Shown: in pieces, positions 57,373 through 64,000 of the stretch
Position numbering within the stretch: the first letter of the stretch is position 1
Layout: every line of letters begins with the position of its first letter
Assembly (NCBI RefSeq): GCF_000657795.2
Contig: NZ_JHEP02000004.1
Coordinates: 1 to 64,000, forward strand
Length of the DNA: 64,000 bases
DNA from: Bordetella pseudohinzii
GTDB lineage: Bacteria > Pseudomonadota > Gammaproteobacteria > Burkholderiales > Burkholderiaceae_B
Direction: 5' to 3'
Program-made: the position numbers and the translations under genes
Notes under the pieces: model-generated
What the model saw: the letters and a program-made list of their open reading frames with translations, nothing else
The model's database searches: none
Told to the model about the DNA's origin: nothing

Positions 57373-57678
57373 GTGGCTAAACTCTCCCTCATCAATCGCG
57401 ACATCAAGCGCGCCAAGCTGGCTGACAAGTTCGCCGCTCGCCGTGCCGAATTGAAAGCGATCATCGACGACCAGTCGAAGACCGACGAAGAACGTTACCA
57501 AGCTCGGCTGAAGCTTCAGCAACTGCCGCGCAATGCCAACCCGACGCGCCAACGCAATCGCTGCGTGGTGACCGGTCGTCCGCGCGGCGTGTTCCGCAAG
57601 TTCGGCCTGACCCGTCACAAACTGCGTGAAATGGCCATGAAGGGCGAAGTGCCCGGCATGACCAAGGCCAGCTGGTAG
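57373..57678 (+). CDS. rpsN: 30S ribosomal protein S14
   Basis: This 101-aa long-form S14 lacks a zinc ribbon (a single Cys in [18 protein letters not shown]). It starts at GTG (57373). The long, zinc-free form is the usual proteobacterial type. Confidence 0.97.
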   Translation: MAKLSLINRDIKRAKLADKFAARRAELKAIIDDQSKTDEERYQARLKLQQLPRNANPTRQRNRCVVTGRPRGVFRKFGLTRHKLREMAMKGEVPGMTKASW

Positions 57679-57688
57679 GAGAACGAAT

Positions 57689-58084
57689 ATGAGCATGAGC
57701 GATCCCATCGCCGATATGCTGACCCGCATTCGCAATGCGCAGCAAGTTGACAAGACTACGGTGAACATGCCCTCCTCGAAGCTGAAAGTGGCTATCGCCA
57801 CCGTGCTGAAGGACGAAGGCTATATCGACGGTTTTGAAATCAAGGGCAGCCAGGCCAAGCCTGAGCTGGAAATCACCCTGAAGTACTACGCCGGCCGCCC
57901 GGTCATCGAGCGCATCGAACGTGTCTCGCGCCCCGGTCTGCGTATCTACAAGGGCCGCAGCAACATTCCTCAGGTCATGAACGGCCTGGGCGTGGCTATC
58001 GTTTCGACCTCGCGCGGCGTGATGACCGACCGCAAGGCTCGCGCCAACGGCGTGGGCGGCGAAGTGCTTTGCTACGTGGCCTAA
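57689..58084 (+). CDS. rpsH: 30S ribosomal protein S8
   Basis: This 131-aa 16S central-domain protein represses the spc operon in E. coli. Two possible starts lie 6 nt apart ([11 protein letters not shown]); AGGAG at 57677-57681 is 7 nt before 57689, so the upstream ATG is favoured. Confidence 0.96.
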   Translation: MSMSDPIADMLTRIRNAQQVDKTTVNMPSSKLKVAIATVLKDEGYIDGFEIKGSQAKPELEITLKYYAGRPVIERIERVSRPGLRIYKGRSNIPQVMNGLGVAIVSTSRGVMTDRKARANGVGGEVLCYVA

Positions 58085-58094
58085 GGAGACTCGA

Positions 58095-58628
58095 ATGTCA
58101 CGTATCGCTAAGTATCCGGTCGAACTGCCCAAGGGTGTTGAAGCCAACATCCAGCAGGATCAGATCACCGTCAAGGGCCCGCTGGGCACCTTGGTGCAGG
58201 CGCTGACGGGCGACGTCAACGTGGTTGAGGACGCCGGCAAGCTGACCTTCGCCGTCGCCAACGACTCGCGTCACGCCAACGCCATGTCGGGCACCGTGCG
58301 CGCGCTGGTCGCCAACATGGTGACCGGTGTGAGCAAGGGTTTCGAGCGCAAGCTGACGCTGGTCGGCGTGGGTTACCGTGCCTCCGTGCAGGGCGACGCC
58401 GTCAAGCTGCAGCTGGGCTTTTCGCACGACATCCTGCACAAGCTGCCCGCCGGTGTTAAGGCCGAGTGCCCGACCCAGACGGAAATCGTCATCAAGGGCG
58501 CCAACAAGCAAGTCGTCGGTCAGGTGGCCGCGGAACTTCGTGCTTATCGCGAACCCGAGCCCTACAAGGGCAAGGGCGTGCGTTACGCCGATGAGCGCGT
58601 CGTCATCAAAGAGACCAAGAAGAAGTAA
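58095..58628 (+). CDS. rplF: 50S ribosomal protein L6
   Basis: This 177-aa protein near the sarcin-ricin loop has two related domains. The C-terminal signature [20 protein letters not shown] is present. Confidence 0.98.
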   Translation: MSRIAKYPVELPKGVEANIQQDQITVKGPLGTLVQALTGDVNVVEDAGKLTFAVANDSRHANAMSGTVRALVANMVTGVSKGFERKLTLVGVGYRASVQGDAVKLQLGFSHDILHKLPAGVKAECPTQTEIVIKGANKQVVGQVAAELRAYREPEPYKGKGVRYADERVVIKETKKK

Positions 58629-58646
58629 AGGCGACAAGGACGAATC

Positions 58647-59012
58647 ATGGACAAAAAAGTTACCCGTTTGCGTCGTGCGGTTCCGACCCGCCGGAAGATT
58701 ACGCAGCTGGGCGTTCATCGCCTGTCGGTCTTCCGCTCGAACCTGCACATCTACGCCAACATCATTTCGCCGGAAGGCGATCGTGTGGTCGTCAGCGCCT
58801 CGACGCTCGAGGCCGAAGTGCGCTCGCAGCTGGCTGGCCAGTCCGGCGCCGGTGGCAACACCGCCGCTGCCGCGCTGATCGGCAAGCGTGTGGCCGAAAA
58901 GGCCAAGGCCGCCGGTATCGAACTGGTTGCCTTCGATCGCTCGGGCTTTCGTTACCATGGCCGCGTCAAGGCGCTGGCCGATGCCGCGCGTGAAGCCGGC
59001 CTGAAGTTCTAA
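58647..59012 (+). CDS. rplR: 50S ribosomal protein L18
   Basis: This 121-aa 5S rRNA-binding protein is recognised by [20 protein letters not shown] and the C-terminal [20 protein letters not shown]. Confidence 0.97.
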   Translation: MDKKVTRLRRAVPTRRKITQLGVHRLSVFRSNLHIYANIISPEGDRVVVSASTLEAEVRSQLAGQSGAGGNTAAAALIGKRVAEKAKAAGIELVAFDRSGFRYHGRVKALADAAREAGLKF

Positions 59013-59027
59013 GCGAGGATCAGTCAA

Positions 59028-59549
59028 ATGGCTAAAGTACAAGGCAAGAACGCCGCGGAAAAAGAGAACGACGACGGTCTGCGCGAAAAGATGATCGCGG
59101 TCAACCGCGTGAGCAAAGTGGTCAAGGGTGGTCGCACCATGAGCTTTGCCGCGCTGACCGTGGTGGGCGATGGCGATGGCCGTATCGGCATGGGCAAGGG
59201 CAAGGCGCGTGAAGTGCCGGTGTCGGTCCAGAAGGCGATGGAACAGGCCCGCCGCGGCATGTTCAAGGTGGCCCTGAAGAACGGCACGCTGTACCACACC
59301 GTGGTGGGCAAGCACGGCGCCTCGACGGTGCTGATCTCGCCGGCCGCTGAAGGTACCGGCGTGATCGCCGGCGGCCCGATGCGCGCCATTTTCGAAGTGA
59401 TGGGCGTGCGCAACGTCGTGGCCAAGAGTCTTGGCTCGAGCAACCCGTACAACATGGTTCGCGCCACGTTGAACGGCCTGCGCAATTCCCTGACCCCGTC
59501 GGAAGTTGCTGCCAAGCGCGGCAAGACCGTCGAAGAGATCCTGGGGTAA
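59028..59549 (+). CDS. rpsE: 30S ribosomal protein S5
   Basis: This 173-aa fidelity protein at the mRNA entry has a double-stranded RNA-binding fold ([20 protein letters not shown]) and [20 protein letters not shown] near the C-terminal half. Confidence 0.98.
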   Translation: MAKVQGKNAAEKENDDGLREKMIAVNRVSKVVKGGRTMSFAALTVVGDGDGRIGMGKGKAREVPVSVQKAMEQARRGMFKVALKNGTLYHTVVGKHGASTVLISPAAEGTGVIAGGPMRAIFEVMGVRNVVAKSLGSSNPYNMVRATLNGLRNSLTPSEVAAKRGKTVEEILG

Positions 59550-59552
59550 ATC

Positions 59553-59738
59553 ATGGCTCAGAAGCAGATCAAAGTTACGCTCGTACGCTCGGTGATCGGT
59601 ACCAAGCAATCCCACCGCGACACGGTTCGCGGCCTGGGTCTGCGCGGTCTCAACAGCAGCCGCGTGCTGCTCGACACGCCGGAAGTGCGCGGGATGATCC
59701 GCAAGGTGGATTATCTCGTCTCCGTGTCGGAAGCCTAA
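59553..59738 (+). CDS. rpmD: 50S ribosomal protein L30
   Basis: This 61-aa small protein has [20 protein letters not shown] and [14 protein letters not shown]. It lies 3 nt after rpsE. Confidence 0.97.
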   Translation: MAQKQIKVTLVRSVIGTKQSHRDTVRGLGLRGLNSSRVLLDTPEVRGMIRKVDYLVSVSEA

Positions 59739-59747
59739 GGAATTACG

Positions 59748-60188
59748 ATGTCGGATATTCAACTCAATACGCTGAAGCCCGCTGAGGGCGCTAAGCACGC
59801 CAAGCGCCGCGTCGGCCGTGGCATCGGTTCCGGCCTGGGTAAGACCGCCGGCCGTGGTCACAAGGGTCAGAAGTCGCGTTCGGGCGGTTTCCACAAGGTT
59901 GGCTTCGAAGGCGGCCAGATGCCGCTGCAGCGTCGCCTGCCCAAGCGTGGTTTCACCCCGCTCGGCCAGCATCTGTACGCCGAAGTCCGTCTGTCGGACC
60001 TGCAGCGTCTCGACGTCGAGGAAATCGACGTCCAGGCCCTGAAGGCCGCGGGCGTGGTTGGCCAGGGCGTGCGTTATGCCAAGGTCATCAAGTCGGGTGA
60101 ACTCTCGCGCAAAGTGGTGCTGCGTGGCATCACTGCGACGGCTGGCGCTCGCGCCGCCGTCGAGGCCGCGGGCGGCTCGCTTGCTTGA
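59748..60188 (+). CDS. rplO: 50S ribosomal protein L15
   Basis: This 146-aa assembly protein has a Gly/Arg-rich N-terminal extension ([20 protein letters not shown]) and the core [18 protein letters not shown]. It precedes secY by 14 nt. Confidence 0.97.
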   Translation: MSDIQLNTLKPAEGAKHAKRRVGRGIGSGLGKTAGRGHKGQKSRSGGFHKVGFEGGQMPLQRRLPKRGFTPLGQHLYAEVRLSDLQRLDVEEIDVQALKAAGVVGQGVRYAKVIKSGELSRKVVLRGITATAGARAAVEAAGGSLA

Positions 60189-60202
60189 TCGCGAGGTGAC
60201 GC

Positions 60203-61528
60203 GTGGCTAAAGCGCAGGCACTGGGCAAGACCGGTACGCGATACGGCGATCTGAAGCGCCGTCTCGTGTTCCTGGTCCTCGCCCTCGTGGTTTACCGTCT
60301 CGGTACTCACATCCCTGTTCCGGGCATCAATCCGGACGCGCTGGCGGACTTGTTCCGCCAGAACCAGGGCGGGATCCTGGGCCTGTTCAACATGTTCTCG
60401 GGCGGTGCGCTTTCGCGCTTTTCGATCTTTGCCCTGGGGATCATGCCGTACATTTCGGCATCCATCATCATGCAGTTGATGTCGGTGGTGGTGCCGTCGC
60501 TGGAAGCGCTCAAGAAAGAGGGCGAGGCCGGCCGGCGCAAGATCACCCAATACACCCGCTACGGCACGGTCGTGCTGGCGCTGGTGCAGGCTGTGGGCAT
60601 TTCGGTGGCGTTGGAGTCGCAACCCGGGCTCGTTGTCGATCCGGGCATGTTGTTCCGCTTCACCACGGTGGTGACGCTGGTCACCGGCACCATGTTTGTC
60701 ATGTGGCTGGGTGAACAGATTACCGAACGTGGTCTGGGCAATGGTATTTCGATCCTGATCTTCGCTGGTATCGTCGCGGGCTTGCCCACGGCCTTGGCCG
60801 GGCTGCTGGACCTGGTGCGCACCAACTCGATGTCGGTGGTGTCCGCCCTGTTCATCATCGCCCTGGTGATACTGGTGACGGCGTTCGTCGTGTTCGTCGA
60901 ACGCGGGCAGCGCAAGATCACGGTCAACTATGCCAAGCGCCAAGTGGGCAACAAGGTCTACGGCGGACAGAGCTCGCATCTGCCGCTCAAGCTGAACATG
61001 GCCGGGGTGATTCCGCCGATCTTCGCGTCGTCGATCATTCTGTTCCCGGCCACGATCACCAGCTGGTTCTCCAGTGGTGACCGTATGGTCTGGCTGCGTG
61101 ACCTGGCTGCCGCGCTTGAACCTCGTCAACCGCTCTACATCACGCTGTATTCGGTCGCGATCATCTTCTTCTGCTTTTTCTACACGGCTCTGGTGTTCAA
61201 CAGCCGCGAAACGGCGGATAACCTGAAGAAGAGCGGTGCGTTCGTCCCGGGCATTCGTCCCGGTGAGCAAACCGCGCGTTACATCGACAAGATTCTGATG
61301 CGTCTCACGCTGGCTGGTGCCCTCTACATCACGCTCGTGTGCTTGCTGCCGGAATTCTTGGTGATGCGTTGGAACGTACCGTTCTACTTTGGTGGAACGT
61401 CCCTATTGATCATTGTTGTGGTGACGATGGATTTCATGGCGCAAGTTCAGGCCTACATGATGTCGCACCAATACGACTCGCTGCTCAAGAAGGCCAACTT
61501 CAAGGGTACGGGTTTGCCCATGCGGTAA
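60203..61528 (+). CDS. secY: Preprotein translocase subunit SecY
   Basis: This 441-aa core channel of the Sec translocon has ten helices, with the plug region after [20 protein letters not shown]. The cytoplasmic loop [20 protein letters not shown] contacts SecA and the ribosome. It starts at GTG (60203) with GAGGTGAC upstream. Its partner secE is at 17183-17563. Confidence 0.98.
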   Translation: MAKAQALGKTGTRYGDLKRRLVFLVLALVVYRLGTHIPVPGINPDALADLFRQNQGGILGLFNMFSGGALSRFSIFALGIMPYISASIIMQLMSVVVPSLEALKKEGEAGRRKITQYTRYGTVVLALVQAVGISVALESQPGLVVDPGMLFRFTTVVTLVTGTMFVMWLGEQITERGLGNGISILIFAGIVAGLPTALAGLLDLVRTNSMSVVSALFIIALVILVTAFVVFVERGQRKITVNYAKRQVGNKVYGGQSSHLPLKLNMAGVIPPIFASSIILFPATITSWFSSGDRMVWLRDLAAALEPRQPLYITLYSVAIIFFCFFYTALVFNSRETADNLKKSGAFVPGIRPGEQTARYIDKILMRLTLAGALYITLVCLLPEFLVMRWNVPFYFGGTSLLIIVVVTMDFMAQVQAYMMSHQYDSLLKKANFKGTGLPMR

Positions 61529-61537
61529 GCAAAGAGT

Positions 61538-61756
61538 ATGTCAAAGGACGACGTCATCCAGATGCAAGGTGAGGTTCTTGAGAACCTCCCCAACGCGACT
61601 TTTCGCGTCAAGCTCGAAAACGGCCACGTGGTGTTGGGCCATATTTCCGGCAAGATGCGCATGCATTACATCCGGATTCTGCCCGGCGACAAGGTCACAG
61701 TGGAGCTCACGCCCTATGATCTGACGCGAGCAAGAATAGTCTTCCGCTCCAAATGA
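61538..61756 (+). CDS. infA: Translation initiation factor IF-1
   Basis: This 72-aa OB-fold factor occupies the A site during initiation ([40 protein letters not shown]). Its place between secY and rpmJ is the standard beta-proteobacterial order. Confidence 0.98.
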   Translation: MSKDDVIQMQGEVLENLPNATFRVKLENGHVVLGHISGKMRMHYIRILPGDKVTVELTPYDLTRARIVFRSK

Positions 61757-61791
61757 TGCGGAACCGGGTTACGGAAAATTAGGAGTCAACC

Positions 61792-61905
61792 ATGAAAGTA
61801 ATGGCATCGGTTAAGCGGATCTGCCGCAACTGCAAAGTTATCAAACGTCACGGCGTCGTGCGTGTCATCTGCACCGACCCGCGTCACAAGCAGCGTCAAG
61901 GCTAA
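61792..61905 (+). CDS. rpmJ: 50S ribosomal protein L36
   Basis: A 37-aa protein: [20 protein letters not shown] and then [17 protein letters not shown]. It is the zinc-binding form, with C11, C14, C27 and H32 as ligands. The ribosome binding site AGGAG lies 9 nt before the ATG. The infA-rpmJ-rpsM order supports the call. Confidence 0.97.
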
Positions 61906-61947
61906 CCCCGGTTAGCGGTACGCAACGGATTAAATCAAGGAACAGTC

Positions 61948-62313
61948 ATGGCCCGTATTGCTGGCATTAACATTCCGCCGCAACAGCACGCCGAGATCGG
62001 CCTGACCGCCATTTTTGGCATCGGTCGTACGCGCGCCCGCAAGATCTGCGAAGCTGCTGGTGTGCCCGTTACCAAAAAGGTCAAAGATCTGACCGACGCT
62101 GAGTTGGAACGCATCCGTGAACACCTGGGTGTGTTCACTGTCGAGGGTGACCTGCGTCGTGAAGTACAGCTCTCGATCAAGCGTTTGATCGACCTGGGAA
62201 CCTACCGCGGTATGCGTCATAAGCGCGGTCTGCCCGTGCGCGGCCAGCGCACTCGCACCAACGCCCGCACCCGCAAGGGCCCGCGTCGTGCTGCTGCGTC
62301 CCTGAAGAAATAA
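61948..62313 (+). CDS. rpsM: 30S ribosomal protein S13
   Basis: This 121-aa head protein forms the bridge with L5 and contacts P-site t[23 protein letters not shown] and the C-terminal [18 protein letters not shown] are typical. It is the first gene of the alpha operon. Confidence 0.98.
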   Translation: MARIAGINIPPQQHAEIGLTAIFGIGRTRARKICEAAGVPVTKKVKDLTDAELERIREHLGVFTVEGDLRREVQLSIKRLIDLGTYRGMRHKRGLPVRGQRTRTNARTRKGPRRAAASLKK

Positions 62314-62328
62314 TCGAGGATTTAGATT

Positions 62329-62730
62329 ATGGCGAAAGCTTCCACCAGCGGCGCTTCGCGCGTGCGCAAAAAGGTCAAGAAGAACGTCTCGGACGGCATC
62401 GCGCACGTTCACGCATCGTTCAACAACACCATCATCACCATCACCGATCGCCAAGGCAATGCCCTGTCCTGGGCGACTTCGGGTGGTGCCGGCTTCAAGG
62501 GCTCGCGCAAATCGACCCCGTTCGCCGCTCAGGTCGCCGCCGAAACGGCCGGCCGCGTGGCGATGGAATACGGCATCAAGACCCTCGAAGTCCGCATCAA
62601 GGGTCCTGGTCCTGGCCGCGAATCGTCCGTGCGCGCCCTGAATGCGCTGGGTATCAAGATCTCGAGCATTGCCGATATCACGCCCATCCCGCATAACGGC
62701 TGCCGTCCGCCGAAGCGTCGTCGTATCTAA
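62329..62730 (+). CDS. rpsK: 30S ribosomal protein S11
   Basis: This 133-aa platform protein is recognised by [20 protein letters not shown] and the C-terminal [17 protein letters not shown]. Confidence 0.98.
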   Translation: MAKASTSGASRVRKKVKKNVSDGIAHVHASFNNTIITITDRQGNALSWATSGGAGFKGSRKSTPFAAQVAAETAGRVAMEYGIKTLEVRIKGPGPGRESSVRALNALGIKISSIADITPIPHNGCRPPKRRRI

Positions 62731-62741
62731 GGGGAACCTTC

Positions 62742-63365
62742 ATGGCTCGTTATACTGGTCCCAAGTGCAAACTCTCGCGCCGCGAGGGCACCGATCTGTT
62801 CCTGAAGAGCGCCCGCCGCTCGCTGGATTCCAAGTGCAAGCTGGATTCCAAGCCTGGCCAGCATGGCCGCACTTCGGGCGCCCGCACCTCTGACTACGGT
62901 CTGCAGCTGCGTGAAAAGCAAAAGCTCAAGCGCATGTACGGCGTGCTGGAAAAGCAATTCCGCAAGTACTTCGCCGAAGCCGAGCGCCGTCGTGGCAACA
63001 CCGGCGAAACGCTGATCCAGCTGCTCGAATCGCGTCTGGACAACGTCGTCTACCGCATGGGTTTCGGTTCGACCCGCGCCGAAGCCCGCCAACTGGTGAG
63101 CCACCGCGCCATCGAACTGAACGGCCACACCGCCGATATCGCTTCGATGCTGGTCAAGGCTGGCGACGTCATCACGGTGCGCGAAAGCGCCAAGAAGCAA
63201 GCCCGCATCCGCGAATCGCTGGATCTGGCTTCGAGCATCGGCATCCCCCAGTGGGTGGAAGTCGATACCAGCAAGATGGCCGGTACGTTCAAGTCGGCTC
63301 CGGATCGCGCTGATGTCGCCCGCGACGTCAACGAATCCATGGTCGTCGAACTGTATTCGCGTTAA
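62742..63365 (+). CDS. rpsD: 30S ribosomal protein S4
   Basis: This 207-aa primary 16S binder represses the alpha operon in E. coli and can act in rRNA antitermination. [20 protein letters not shown] starts the chain and the S4 domain follows ([34 protein letters not shown]). Confidence 0.98.
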   Translation: MARYTGPKCKLSRREGTDLFLKSARRSLDSKCKLDSKPGQHGRTSGARTSDYGLQLREKQKLKRMYGVLEKQFRKYFAEAERRRGNTGETLIQLLESRLDNVVYRMGFGSTRAEARQLVSHRAIELNGHTADIASMLVKAGDVITVRESAKKQARIRESLDLASSIGIPQWVEVDTSKMAGTFKSAPDRADVARDVNESMVVELYSR

Positions 63366-63403
63366 TCGTATCGCGGGCCTTGCGCCCGCGAACGGCGCGT
63401 CCC

Positions 63404-63439
63404 AGCCCGCCCAGGCCCTTATCGGCCGAGGCGGGCTTT
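63404..63439 (+). terminator. Hairpin between rpsD and rpoA (attenuator-like)
   Basis: GCCCGCC (63405-63411) pairs with GGCGGGC (63430-63436) across an 18-nt loop, followed by TTTG. It is a weak terminator that could lower rpoA relative to the ribosomal genes. Confidence 0.45.
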
Positions 63440-63540
63440 GCGGTGTTCTAAGCCGCTGTTTTACCCCGCTGTCCGCAGCATTTACTTCCATCAGCCTTAT
63501 CGGTGTAACGAGCCGAGGGTATTGAAAAGGAACCCAGTAC

Positions 63541-64000
63541 ATGTCCACTCAAGGTTTTCTGAAGCCGCGTTCCATCGAAGTCGAACCGGTCGGCCCCAAC
63601 CACGCCAAGATCGTGATGGAGCCGTTCGAGCGCGGCTACGGCCACACGCTGGGCAACGCCCTGCGCCGCATCCTGCTGTCTTCGATGACCGGCTACGCGC
63701 CGACCGAAGTGCAGATGACCGGCGTCGTGCATGAATACTCGACCATTCCGGGCGTTCGCGAAGATGTCGTCGACATCCTGCTGAACCTGAAGGGCGTCGT
63801 GTTCAAGCTGCACAACCGCGACGAAGTCACCCTGATCCTGCGCAAGAACGGCGCCGGCCAGGTGCTGGCCAGCGACATCGAATTGCCGCATGACGTCGAG
63901 ATCGTCAATCCCGATCACCCCATCTGCAACCTGACCGATGCCGGCAAGCTGGAGATGCAGATCAAGGTCGAGAAGGGCCGCGGCTATGTGCCGGGCAATG
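63541..64000 (+). CDS. rpoA: DNA-directed RNA polymerase subunit alpha (3' end outside window)
   Basis: The first 153 residues of the alpha N-terminal domain are visible, which dimerises and nucleates RNA polymerase assembly ([40 protein letters not shown]). The start at 63541 is preceded by AAAAGGAACCC. The DNA-contacting C-terminal domain lies beyond the right edge. Confidence 0.98.
   Translation, partial: MSTQGFLKPRSIEVEPVGPNHAKIVMEPFERGYGHTLGNALRRILLSSMTGYAPTEVQMTGVVHEYSTIPGVREDVVDILLNLKGVVFKLHNRDEVTLILRKNGAGQVLASDIELPHDVEIVNPDHPICNLTDAGKLEMQIKVEKGRGYVPGN

Overview
The window is a GC-rich chromosomal segment that looks like a member of the Alcaligenaceae, most likely Bordetella or a close relative such as Achromobacter. 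The reasons are the gene order maeB, bctDE-bctCBA, cspA, mnmG (gidA)-rsmG-parA-parB; the tRNA-Tyr/Gly/Thr-tuf-tRNA-Trp-secE-nusG-rplKAJL-rpoBC cluster; and a second, apparently identical tuf gene in the str operon. Species cannot be fixed from the sequence alone. No phage, insertion sequence, CRISPR array or rRNA gene was seen.

Layout. 1-1073: 3' part of malic enzyme maeB. 1074-1645: non-coding DNA with two perfect DnaA boxes inside a 14-bp inverted repeat, next to an AT-rich stretch. 1646-6883: two-component system bctDE and tripartite tricarboxylate transporter bctCBA. 6982-8148 (minus): aminotransferase. 8521-8727: cold-shock protein. 8728-9825: about 1.1 kb of non-coding DNA with DnaA-box-like sites and four parS sites; this is my main oriC/centromere candidate. 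9826-15196: mnmG, rsmG, parA, parB, asparaginase. 15239-17125: tRNA genes around tuf copy 1. 17183-29045: secE, nusG, rplKAJL, rpoBC. 29171-36088: a signalling island of six genes (TssQ-like lipoprotein, kinase-like membrane protein lacking an N-lobe, CHASE2 histidine kinase, LysM-FecR protein, response regulator, atypical regulator). 36534-41310: rpsL, rpsG, fusA, tuf copy 2, rpsJ, ended by a strong terminator. 41627-46387: rplC to rpsQ. 46514-55740: a metabolic island (branched-chain-amino-acid-type ABC transporter, alpha/beta hydrolase, AraC regulator, aldehyde dehydrogenase, LpxO-like hydroxylase). 56109-64000: spc and alpha operons from rplN to the start of rpoA.

The translation and transcription super-cluster, usually contiguous in beta-proteobacteria, is interrupted twice: between rpoC and rpsL (about 7.5 kb) and between rpsQ and rplN (about 9.7 kb). 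Strong bidirectional terminators mark the left edge of each insert, and the spc operon appears to have its own promoter. The most system-like unknown is the rpoC-rpsL signalling island. It combines a probable envelope sensor pair (LysM-FecR plus CHASE2 kinase), a canonical and a degenerate response regulator, and a membrane-anchored probable pseudokinase with a PEGA-like tail beside a putative T6SS-associated lipoprotein. The par and origin region shows a second point of interest: one parS site sits where the -35 element of the mnmG-rsmG-parAB promoter should be.
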